DNA from: Paraburkholderia hayleyella
Lineage (GTDB): Bacteria > Pseudomonadota > Gammaproteobacteria > Burkholderiales > Burkholderiaceae
Assembly: GCF_009455685.1 (NCBI RefSeq)
Contig: NZ_QPES01000001.1
Span: 434,001 to 498,000, forward strand
Direction: 5' to 3'
DNA: 64,000 bases
Positions 51,204 through 58,422 of this stretch are shown one piece after another. The position numbers and the translations under genes are program-made. Within the stretch, counting starts at the first letter, position 1. The number at the start of each line of letters is the position of its first letter. Under the pieces are notes generated by a model. It had not been told where the DNA came from. It did not search any database and saw only the letters and a list, made by a program, of their open reading frames with translations.

Positions 51204-52423
51204 GTTTTGCTCCTTGATGAGATTGAATTTCAACAGTGAATAAATGGCCTGGCGAACGAGCTGCGCCAGGCGTTGCATCGCCCAATTTGCGTGGAACAGG
51301 TGCTGCATAAACAACTTTGTGTTACTGCAATGGGGCGCTAGTCAGAACAAGACCCGCTGCGCTAAATGACGCACTCAAAAAAGCGTTAAAAAGCTGAACG
51401 AAGATGCATTGCTGACTTACGAATGGGTAAATTTTTGTCGTGAATAAAGGCAAAGAAAACGCGCGAGCCATGTGAAGCATGGCGTGAAAAAATTTTATCC
51501 AGAAAGGAGAAAAGCAGAGGCACAAAAATTAAAGAAGAGTTAACCACGGCGCTATCTGTTATGTCGGTGTCGGGCCGTGAAAGCCGGGTTGATAAAAATC
51601 GGGAAAAGAAGCTTTGGCTTAATGCCGCGGGCATGGAAGTATCTGGCGGGACAGGAAGGTGAATGATCATCAATTCTTCGCGGATGCCGCCTTGAATTTT
51701 AATGAATTAGAAAATTGTTACAGAGCGTTGCCGCATGCTAGCAGACAGATCTGCAGAAACCAAGAGGTGCGTAGAAATTTTTCTGCCAGCGTTCGTTATA
51801 GTGAAAGTGAGGAGCAAATAATTTATGCAGTCAGGAAAAAAATCTCGTCATTTCTTCAAATTTTGTGATTAATGTGTTGCAGTGGCGGATTTTATGTCAT
51901 TTGCATAATTAGAAGCGGGCGATCTTTCTTGTGCTGATTCGGTGTGCTGAGGCAGATAAAAAAACGGATGAAATTTATGCAGGCAATTATTGACTGTTCA
52001 AGGAGTTGACGTCGTTGCTTATCGCGTAGCTCTTCTCCTTCAGCAGCTTGTCCATGGATTTAAAAATGCTGAGGCGCAATCTGCTCGCTATTGTTATAGC
52101 TGGCACTGCTGATGGTTTGGCTATTAGGTTTTGGTGAATGACGACGCTAGCGTGACCATCACATCATCAAACCCATCAAGAAGATGTCGAATGACATGCC
52201 GTTTGACATGAGGCATTCGGCGAAGTGGTTCAAAGGTTGTGCAGCACGACATTTGTCTTTTGCCTGTCCGGGATGATGGGCGTCATCGTCTTGCGCATCT
52301 GGCCGAATGTTTAGTGTCGACATTGTGGACGCCTCAACTTTTTTGGAATGACCTTTGGATGAATGCCCTTACATTCCGGGCTTAAAAACAGGGAATTTCA
52401 ATTTTAAGATGAGGATGTTTACG
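51204..52423. other. 1.2-kb AT-richer region without a convincing gene
   Basis: Between the exported protein and the carbonic anhydrase the composition falls in GC and codon structure is poor. Short frames at 51659-51868 (+) and on the minus strand lack ribosome sites. Near 52054 a 27-codon frame (MDLKMLRRNLLAIVIAG) with a hydrophobic stretch, continuing in another frame as LALLMVWLLGFGE, may be the relic of a small membrane protein. Otherwise I see nothing. Confidence 0.5.
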
Positions 52424-53185
52424 ATGAAAAAGTTCACGCGTGTGGCAATTGTGGCTGCTCTGGGTATGAGTTTTGGAGCAGGGGCTTTTGCGCTTGAACA
52501 TGGTGATTGGTCATATGGCGGTAATACTGGGCCACAGGAATGGTCGCAGTTGGGTGAGCAAAACAAGTTATGTCAGGGCGGCTCGCAGCAGTCTCCGGTT
52601 TCTCTCAAAAGCGATAAGGCAAAACGGGTCAAGGCGACTGATCTCAAGCTCGAATACCGCGACAGTGAAGCAAAAATGGTGAATAACGGCCATACGATTG
52701 AAGTGGATCTGCCGGGTGGCGATAACCACATCGAGATTAAAGGCGAACGTTATACGCTTGCACAGTTTCACTTTCACACACCGAGTGAGCATGAACTAGA
52801 TGGCAAGCGGTTTCCGATGGAGCTTCATCTGGTGAATAAAAGCCAGGATGGCAAGATTGCCGTGATTGGCGTATTCATCCGTGAAGGCAAGGAAAACAAG
52901 GCGCTGGCTTCGCTCTTCGACCGGTTGCCAGCTAAAGGTGCGGGCGGCGTTGCGGTGCAGATTAATCCGGCCGAGTTGTTGCCGCCCGATCATAAGGGGC
53001 TGATTTATACCGGCTCGCTGACTACACCGCCTTGCACCGAGAACGTTCATTGGCTGGTGCTGGAAGAACCGATCGAAATGTCGGCTAAACAGATTCAGGC
53101 ATTTCGCAAGGAGTTTTCGGATAATCACCGTCCGGTGCAGCCGTTCAACGGGCGCAAGACAATTGAGGAAGACAACGCGTTGTAA
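52424..53185 (+). CDS. Alpha-class carbonic anhydrase, periplasmic
   Basis: 253 residues. It interconverts CO2 and bicarbonate in the periplasm. A signal peptide (MKKFTRVAIVAALGMSFGAG, then AFA) is followed by HGDWSYGG near 26. The zinc ligands are His116 and His118 in QFHFHTPSEHE, and His135 in MELHLVNKS. GSLTTPPCTENVHWLV is the substrate pocket, and Cys50 with the Cys of TTPPC should form the conserved disulfide. The start ATG 52424 has GAGGA upstream. Two earlier Met codons are possible. The region before it is gene-free. Confidence 0.93.
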   Translation: MKKFTRVAIVAALGMSFGAGAFALEHGDWSYGGNTGPQEWSQLGEQNKLCQGGSQQSPVSLKSDKAKRVKATDLKLEYRDSEAKMVNNGHTIEVDLPGGDNHIEIKGERYTLAQFHFHTPSEHELDGKRFPMELHLVNKSQDGKIAVIGVFIREGKENKALASLFDRLPAKGAGGVAVQINPAELLPPDHKGLIYTGSLTTPPCTENVHWLVLEEPIEMSAKQIQAFRKEFSDNHRPVQPFNGRKTIEEDNAL

Positions 53186-53208
53186 GCGCGTATTTTCCCA
53201 GCCGGAAG

Positions 53209-53236
53209 CACGCGCCAGTTAATGATCTGGCGTGTG
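53209..53236. repeat. Stem-loop after the carbonic anhydrase gene
   Basis: CACGCGCCAG (53209-53218) and CTGGCGTGTG (53227-53236) pair with one G-T position. No T tract follows. It may still act as a 3' end. Confidence 0.5.
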
Positions 53237-53479
53237 CCAACGTGATGGCCAGGAAATGGGCGGGAGACGTTTCTGTGCGCTAATTGCTGGTTGCAGAAAG
53301 TGCGTTGAAAGAACGTTGTTTCTGGAAAAATACAACCCGTTTTACATCAGATGACAAACTCGAAACGCTGGGCAATACTGCCGCAGCGGTAAGCCCGCAA
53401 AGTGCTGGGTGTGAGCGGATCTTGCCGTTGCCGCGGTTTTATTCACGTTAACAAATGTCGTCTAGCTGGAGAACAACAC

Positions 53480-53692
53480 ATGAAGAAAAGCATCGTTCCG
53501 CTTATTACTGCCGTGCTCGCGCTTGGATCGGTTCAGGTTTTTGCCCAAGCTTCAGGCACCGTGGCACCGGCTGCTGCTAGTGCTGCAAAACCGGCACATC
53601 ATTACAAGCATCTAAAAACACATGGCAAACGCGCAAGCGTGTCAGAAGCGGCCTCGGCTGCGGGGACAAACGATAAAGGTGCACCGCAGTAG
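53480..53692 (+). CDS. Small secreted protein
   Basis: 70 residues. The signal peptide MKKSIVPLITAVLALGSVQV with FAQA cleavage is convincing, and the mature ~48 residues are Ala-, Ser-, His- and Lys-rich (KPAHHYKHLKTHGKRASVSE), so they are probably disordered and could bind metal or polyanions. GGAGAA precedes the ATG. A strong terminator follows 31 bp after the stop, so it is a monocistronic unit. No family is recognised. Confidence 0.7.
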   Translation: MKKSIVPLITAVLALGSVQVFAQASGTVAPAAASAAKPAHHYKHLKTHGKRASVSEAASAAGTNDKGAPQ

Positions 53693-53723
53693 TAGCGTAT
53701 TGCATCAGGATTGTCCGGCCATT

Positions 53724-53752
53724 AAAACGCCCGGCGAAGTGCCGGGCGTTTT
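53724..53752 (+). terminator. Intrinsic terminator, bidirectional
   Basis: AAAACGCCCGGC (53724-53735) pairs perfectly with GCCGGGCGTTTT (53741-53752) over a 5-base loop. The A and T ends make it usable in both directions, for the small secreted protein gene and for the convergent gene at 53802. Confidence 0.88.
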
Positions 53753-53801
53753 ACATGGTGCACGTAGCGCGAAGATAAAAATTAAAAATGAACTATGAGG
53801 C

Positions 53802-54089
53802 TTAAGCGGTTTCGCTAGCTGCGAGCCCACGATGCAGCACTTCGCTCAGCAAACCGGTCATGCCATCCGGATGGACGGCCGCGCGTGTTTTCAGTTGTTC
53901 GACCAGATCGACGTTGAGTTTGCAGGCGAACGGTACTAGCCCTTGCGCCTGGTCGAGCCGACGTTGTTCGCGGCGATCGGGTTTGGCGAGCAGGGCGGCT
54001 TTGCCGTAGCGTTCGGCGCTGTCCTGTTTCATCGTGTGCGTTAGCTTGAGTGCCTTGTTTTTTTCAAGGTCGGTTTTTTTCATCGCCAT
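53802..54089 (-). CDS. Conserved small protein, possible ribbon-helix-helix type
   Basis: 95 residues, basic N-terminus (MAMKKTDLEKNKALKLTHTM, GKAALLAKPDRREQRRLDQA) and a C-terminal LVPFACKLNVDLVEQLKTRA followed by MTGLLSEVLHRGLAA. The beta-strand then two helices at the end look like a CopG/ParD-type fold, which would bind DNA or a toxin partner. That is inference. No toxin gene is adjacent. The bidirectional terminator at 53724 serves it. Confidence 0.6.
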   Translation of the reverse strand: MAMKKTDLEKNKALKLTHTMKQDSAERYGKAALLAKPDRREQRRLDQAQGLVPFACKLNVDLVEQLKTRAAVHPDGMTGLLSEVLHRGLAASETA

Positions 54090-54417
54090 AGAAATATCTC
54101 TGTTGAAAGTTAGACACGCATTGTACGCATCGCGTGAGGGCGTTTGAGTAGCGTAGCGGGAATGATGCGTCGCGTTTTTAACTGCGACTCATAATGAGCG
54201 GCTTATTTCTGGCGTGTTGGTGACAACGCTCGCGGTCATCGAGGCCAGTTGATATCTGGTTTATGTCAGTTGTAGGACACGCATTAATACGGCGATACGG
54301 CGCGAAGAACCGGTGCATGGCAAAAATGATTCAGCCGGTTGATGGGTGGGATATTTGCAGGATTCGGCGCGATGATTGCGCTGATGCAGCATTAATAGGC
54401 CTGACAATTTTGATATG

Positions 54418-54446
54418 TTGCATCGCACAAAATTCTTTGCTATAGT
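54418..54446 (+). promoter_or_regulatory. Sigma-70 type promoter for a candidate small RNA
   Basis: TTGCAT (54418-54423) and TATAGT (54441-54446) are separated by exactly 17 bases. Transcription would begin near 54453 and reach the terminator at 54486-54511. No ORF with a ribosome site lies between. Confidence 0.6.
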
Positions 54447-54452
54447 CTGGCT

Positions 54453-54511
54453 TGTCTCCTCCATGTCTTCTCTGATATGGATTCAGCCCGCCACCATGGC
54501 GGGCTTTTTTT
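54453..54511 (+). ncRNA. Candidate small RNA of about 60 nt
   Basis: The interval between a strong promoter and a strong plus-strand terminator is about 60 nt. Its 5' half is unpaired and pyrimidine-rich (CTTGTCTCCTCCATGTC), carrying CUCCUCC that can pair with Shine-Dalgarno sequences. The 3' half is the terminator hairpin. A 26-codon frame starting at ATG 54463 exists but has no ribosome site. The short T run lies on the plus strand only, so it is not the argC terminator. The RNA is inferred. Confidence 0.5.
54486..54511 (+). terminator. Intrinsic terminator (small RNA candidate)
   Basis: GCCCGCCA (54486-54493) and TGGCGGGC (54497-54504) form the stem, followed by seven T. Confidence 0.85.
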
Positions 54512-54531
54512 ATCCTGCGCGTATTGCTGCG

Positions 54532-55479
54532 CTAGTGCACTAAACCGCTGTCTTCGGCGGCCCCGATGCTGAGGTTCATGCATTGAATGGCCGCGCCCGA
54601 CGCACCTTTACCGAGGTTGTCGAGCCGGGCAACCGTGACGAAGCGCTCTTCATTGCCGAAGACAAACAGGTCGACCCGATTAGTGCCGTTATTGGCCTGA
54701 ACGTCGAAAAATCCATCATCGAGGTTTGCCTCGGCGTTGAATGGTGCGACACGAACAAATGCTTCCCTGGCGTAGTAATGCTCGAACAGCGCCTGAACGG
54801 CTTGCGGCGTCATCGGCCGGGCCATCTGGCTGGGCGAAAAGTATGTGGTGACCGCAAGTCCCTGGTAAAAATTGCCGACGATAGGTGTGAATAGCGGTGG
54901 ATGCGTGAGGCCCGTATGTGCCGCCATTTCGGGCAAATGTTTATGGGTCAGGCCGAGAGCATAAGGGCGAGGACTGTCAAGCCGCGCATTACCTCCGGCT
55001 TCGTAGTCGGCGATCATCTTTTTTCCGCCGCCGCTGTAGCCCGTGATCGAATAGCTGTGCGCCGCGAATGCGGGATCAATCGCAGCCGCTTCGACGAGCG
55101 GCCGCATGGCCAGCACGAAGGCCGATGCATGGCAACCGGGCACGGCAATGCGCTTGGCATGGCGGATGTGTTCGCGTTGGCTGGGGGCCAGTTCGGGCAG
55201 GCCGTAGGCCCAGTCAGCGCTAGTGCGAAACGCTGTACTGGCATCGATCAGGATCGTCCGCGAATTTTCGACTAGCATGGCTGATTCACGCGAGGCGGTA
55301 TCCGGCAGACATAGAAACGTGACATCGGACGTGTTGATCAGGCGCCGCCGTTCATCGAGGTCTTTGCGCCTGGCTTCATCAATACGCAAGATTTCGACGT
55401 CGGTGCGGGATGACAGATATTCAAAAATCTTCAGACCGGTAGTGCCTTCCTGTCCGTCGACAAAAACTTTCGTGCTCAT
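54532..55479 (-). CDS. argC: N-acetyl-gamma-glutamyl-phosphate reductase, type 2
   Basis: 315 residues. It reduces N-acetyl-glutamyl phosphate in arginine biosynthesis with NADPH. The N-terminal MSTKVFVDGQEGTTGLKIFE marks the shorter ArgC type 2 family. The catalytic Cys116 is in AVPGCHASAF, followed by SYSITGYSGGGKKMIADYEA and the late LDDGFFDVQANNGTNR region. ATG 55479 is used. An upstream frame of ten codons is probably not translated. It stands alone; other arg genes are not nearby. Confidence 0.94.
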   Translation of the reverse strand: MSTKVFVDGQEGTTGLKIFEYLSSRTDVEILRIDEARRKDLDERRRLINTSDVTFLCLPDTASRESAMLVENSRTILIDASTAFRTSADWAYGLPELAPSQREHIRHAKRIAVPGCHASAFVLAMRPLVEAAAIDPAFAAHSYSITGYSGGGKKMIADYEAGGNARLDSPRPYALGLTHKHLPEMAAHTGLTHPPLFTPIVGNFYQGLAVTTYFSPSQMARPMTPQAVQALFEHYYAREAFVRVAPFNAEANLDDGFFDVQANNGTNRVDLFVFGNEERFVTVARLDNLGKGASGAAIQCMNLSIGAAEDSGLVH

Positions 55480-55661
55480 TTTGATCTCACTGGCTTGGCT
55501 GGAATGCAAAGGGCATTCCAGGATGCAGAGGCGTCATTCTAAAACCTCGTTGGACTCGAGGAGCAATGAATAGGGCAGTAGCGCCTGAATTGGCACATTA
55601 TCGTAAAATGTCGCTCCACCCGATGGCGTTACGGAGAATGTGTCTTACGGTTAGCGGCCGG

Positions 55662-56267
55662 TTAGCGGCCATAACGCACGATGAGACTGGCTGAGCCGAG
55701 TGTTGCAAGGCCCAGTTCATGGTCGAACATCAGCGCGGGTCTGCCTGGTGCGAGATGCAGGCCAGTTGTGCCGAGGGCGTAGACAGTGATGATGTACCGA
55801 TGTGTCTGGCCTCGTGGTGGGCATAGGCCGTTATAGCCCTCGGTGCCAAAATCATTGCGAGCTTCCATTGCTCCCAGTCGTTGTAGATGGCCAGAGGCGC
55901 TGGCATTTTCGGGCAGTTGGCTAACTGTGGCGGGAATTTCAGCGACCGCCCAGTGCCAGACGCCCCTGCCCGGCGCATCGGGATCGAAGACGGTAATTGC
56001 AAAACTGCGTGTGCCTGCAGGCGCATTGCGCCATGACAACTGGGGTGAGCGGTTGCCGCCCGCGCAGGTTATCTGGCTGGAAACAGGCGTGAATGTTGTT
56101 GCGTGATCGATCTGCAGACTGCTGCTCGTGACGGTAAATGAGGCAGCTAATGCTTGTGGACCAAACGAACCAATGAGCGCGAAAACAACAATTGCGCGGC
56201 GTGAAAATGGCAGATAAAAGCGGAGCGAAGCAGGCGGAGTGCTTGGGCTGCACAGGCGCATGAACAT
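55662..56267 (-). CDS. YbhB/YbcL family PEBP-like protein, exported
   Basis: 201 residues of the phosphatidylethanolamine-binding (Raf kinase inhibitor-like) fold. A hydrophobic segment RAIVVFALIGSFGPQALAAS acts as signal peptide. The fold shows ICAGGNRSPQLSW-like (TCAGGNRSPQLSW) and VFDPDAPGRGVWHWAVAEIP, then the GYNGLCPPRGQTHRYIITVY ligand loop. The physiological role in bacteria is unclear. I use ATG 56267, behind AAGGAGAAT, rather than a Met 31 codons upstream. Confidence 0.88.
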   Translation of the reverse strand: MFMRLCSPSTPPASLRFYLPFSRRAIVVFALIGSFGPQALAASFTVTSSSLQIDHATTFTPVSSQITCAGGNRSPQLSWRNAPAGTRSFAITVFDPDAPGRGVWHWAVAEIPATVSQLPENASASGHLQRLGAMEARNDFGTEGYNGLCPPRGQTHRYIITVYALGTTGLHLAPGRPALMFDHELGLATLGSASLIVRYGR

Positions 56268-56514
56268 GTACCAATTCTCCTTTTCAGGGACGTGGAACAA
56301 TCCGTCGTTTGATGCTAATTGTCGCAAAAAGCTATCTGAAAAATGAATTGAGTCTAACATTGCGCTTGCACACAGAAATTCATTGCATGCGCTAAGAGCC
56401 TGGATTGAAGAGAAATTCGGCTAGAGTCGAAAAAGTAGCATGCATGGATTGAGTTGCAGGAATATCAACACATTTAAAACTTAGAATAGCTGCATGACTG
56501 AAATATTAGGGCGT

Positions 56515-56532
56515 CGGTTATCGGTTATCGGT
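56515..56532 (+). repeat. CGGTTAT heptamer repeat upstream of the response regulator
   Basis: CGGTTAT occurs twice in a row and a third partial copy (CGGTTGA) follows, directly before the ribosome site of the regulator gene. Possible length-variable leader or protein-binding direct repeat. Confidence 0.6.
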
Positions 56533-56545
56533 TGAAGGGAGCGCA

Positions 56546-57220
56546 ATGCCAGATCCAGTCAGGGTCGTAGTAGCTGATGATCATCCGGTGATTTTATTTG
56601 GTGCCGAACATGCATTGCTTAAATTCCCAGGAATCGAGGTAGTTGCGCGCGCGCGTCAGTCCACCGAGCTGGTCAAGATATTGCAGACAGTACCGTGTGA
56701 CGTGCTGGTTACCGATTTAGCGATGCCAGGCGGACAATTCGGCGATGGTTTGCCGCTAATCGGTTATTTGCGTCGAAATTTCCCCTTGTTGCCCATCGTG
56801 GTGCTGACCATGCTGGAAAATGCAGCGCTGCTTAAACGCTTAAGCGAACTGGGTGTGATTTCGGTCGTAAATAAAGCAGACGATTTGAGTCATATTGGAT
56901 TGGCGGTACAGCATGTCTGCCGCAGCCTTGAATATATGAGTCCGTCAGTCAAAGCCGCGCTTGATGCTTTGCGCATGAATGCCGGTGGCAAGAATGACGA
57001 AGTCATTCTGTCGAAGCGCGAACTTGAGGTCGTTCGGCTGTTTGTCTCCGGCATGACGATTAAAGAGATATCTGAGCAGCTCAATCGGAGTATCAAGACC
57101 ATCAGCACGCAAAAAAATACCGCCATGCGCAAGCTGGGGCTGGATCGTGATTCAGAGTTGTTTCAGTACGCTCAAAGCAATGGCTTGGCTAATTTGTCTT
57201 CGTCTAGCGAAAGTGAATAG
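56546..57220 (+). CDS. NarL/RcsB-type response regulator
   Basis: 224 residues. The receiver domain has the acidic pair Asp11-Asp12, phospho-acceptor Asp57 in LVTDLAMP and the late Lys in VVNKADD. A linker leads to a LuxR-type HTH (SKRELEVVRLFVSGMTIKEI, SIKTISTQKNTAMRKLGL). The receiver is RcsB-like, including GDGLPLIGYLRR. No histidine kinase is adjacent, so it is an orphan regulator by position. GAAGGGAG precedes the ATG, and a CGGTTAT heptamer repeat (56515-56535) sits just upstream. Confidence 0.9.
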   Translation: MPDPVRVVVADDHPVILFGAEHALLKFPGIEVVARARQSTELVKILQTVPCDVLVTDLAMPGGQFGDGLPLIGYLRRNFPLLPIVVLTMLENAALLKRLSELGVISVVNKADDLSHIGLAVQHVCRSLEYMSPSVKAALDALRMNAGGKNDEVILSKRELEVVRLFVSGMTIKEISEQLNRSIKTISTQKNTAMRKLGLDRDSELFQYAQSNGLANLSSSSESE

Positions 57221-57253
57221 TGCCCGTGCCAGCACAAGCCTCATGAAGGCGTA

Positions 57254-57299
57254 AAAAAGCCACCGCCTTATATGATGCGGTGGCTCGCGGTGGCTTTTT
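57254..57299. terminator. Bidirectional terminator with alternative hairpins
   Basis: AAAAAGCCACCGC (57254-57266) can pair over 13 bp with GCGGTGGCTTTTT (57287-57299), or its GC part with an inner copy GCGGTGGCT (57277-57285). The two right arms are repeats of each other. It separates the convergent response regulator and pyrE genes. Confidence 0.85.
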
Positions 57300-57316
57300 G
57301 CCAGTTCCTGAACCGT

Positions 57317-58000
57317 TTATTTGGGTGCTGATGCGCCGCCGTGTGCGGCGGACCATTCAGCGGGGGCGTGCAGGAACTTCTCTACTTCATCGAGCGTCCT
57401 GGTTTCGAAATATCCCGAGGCCTTTGCGACGCGCAGCACATCCCACCACGTTGCCAGTGCGTGCAGGTCGACATCGATGTCTTTCAGCACGGATACGCTT
57501 TCTTTAAAGATGTTGTAGTGAAATAGCACGAAGCAGTGGTTGACCGTTGCTCCGGCTGTACGTAACGCATTGATGAAATTGATCTTGCTACGACTGTCGG
57601 TGGTCAGGTCTTCAACCAGCAGGACGCGTTGCCCCTCTGTCAGCAGCCCTTCGATTTGTGCGTTCCGGCCAAACCCTTTGGGTTTTTTGCGCACGTATTG
57701 CATGGGCACCATCAGGCGGTCGGAAAGCCATGCCGCGAAAGGAATACCTGCCGTTTCGCCACCGGCGACCGCATCAATTTGTTCGTAGCCGACATCACGC
57801 AAAATCGTGGTTTCGGCCATTTCCATCAGGCCACGCCGCACCCGTGGGTACGAAATCAGCTTGCGGCAATCAATATAGACAGGGCTAGCCCAGCCCGAGG
57901 TGAAAATATACGGTTTGTCCGCATTGAAATGCACGGCTTGTACTTCAAGCAGCATTTTTGCCGTGGTGTCGGAGATCGTCTGGCGATCGAAGCCTGTCAT
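57317..58000 (-). CDS. pyrE: Orotate phosphoribosyltransferase
   Basis: 227 residues. It transfers phosphoribosyl from PRPP to orotate in pyrimidine synthesis. The PRPP-binding motif VLLVEDLTTDSRS is intact near residue 127, with FTSGWASPVYIDCRKLISYP earlier and MQYVRKKPKGFG carrying catalytic Lys residues. The start MTGFDRQTISDTT at 58000 has AAGGA upstream. The frame extends to 58132 but without ribosome site. It is convergent with the response regulator. Confidence 0.95.
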   Translation of the reverse strand: MTGFDRQTISDTTAKMLLEVQAVHFNADKPYIFTSGWASPVYIDCRKLISYPRVRRGLMEMAETTILRDVGYEQIDAVAGGETAGIPFAAWLSDRLMVPMQYVRKKPKGFGRNAQIEGLLTEGQRVLLVEDLTTDSRSKINFINALRTAGATVNHCFVLFHYNIFKESVSVLKDIDVDLHALATWWDVLRVAKASGYFETRTLDEVEKFLHAPAEWSAAHGGASAPK

Positions 58001-58422
58001 GGGGCAATCCTTGGATGAAAGCGGAAAAAGGCGTGCAGCCCGGTGTTGGGCCGGTGTTGAGCTTGCCCCGCTAGCCGTATGTCGAAGAACATGGTCCAGC
58101 GCGGCCAAGCCAGCCAAAGCCAGGCCCGCCAAGCCCGGCAGTTTACCCGATTCGACATGCGCCGACGAGGCTGCCCAGAGACCTCTGGGGTTATATCGAG
58201 ACTGTGCTACTTGTTATTCTGATCTCCCGAAAGGTCCCCCATGGGGTGTACACTGGCCGCCCCGCAAAAAGCTCTGTGCTGTCATGTTTGCCGCCCAGGC
58301 TCGCCGCCGCGCTCAACCCGCGCATGCGTGAAGCCGCCGCAGTCGATTACCCTTTCGATCCCGCAAGCAACGCATCCAGCCTTGAGCCGGGCTTTATTTA
58401 CTTACGTCTCGCAGGCTAAAAA
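58001..58422. other. Divergent intergenic region of pyrE and maeB
   Basis: 422 bp. The stretch includes CCCCCATGGGG-type palindromic sequence near 58237-58247 and a TACACT (58248) that could be a -10 element, but no -35 at the right distance is convincing. Open frames here read in plus direction are Ala/Arg/Pro-rich and look like chance. It probably carries the promoters of both genes. Confidence 0.5.

Noticed and set aside
51659..51868. 69-codon ORF in the AT-richer intergenic region
   Set aside because: It has no ribosome site, poor codon structure and no recognisable features.
54463..54543. 26-codon ORF (MSSLIWIQPATMAG) over the small RNA candidate
   Set aside because: It has no Shine-Dalgarno sequence and runs through the terminator hairpin, so translation is unlikely.
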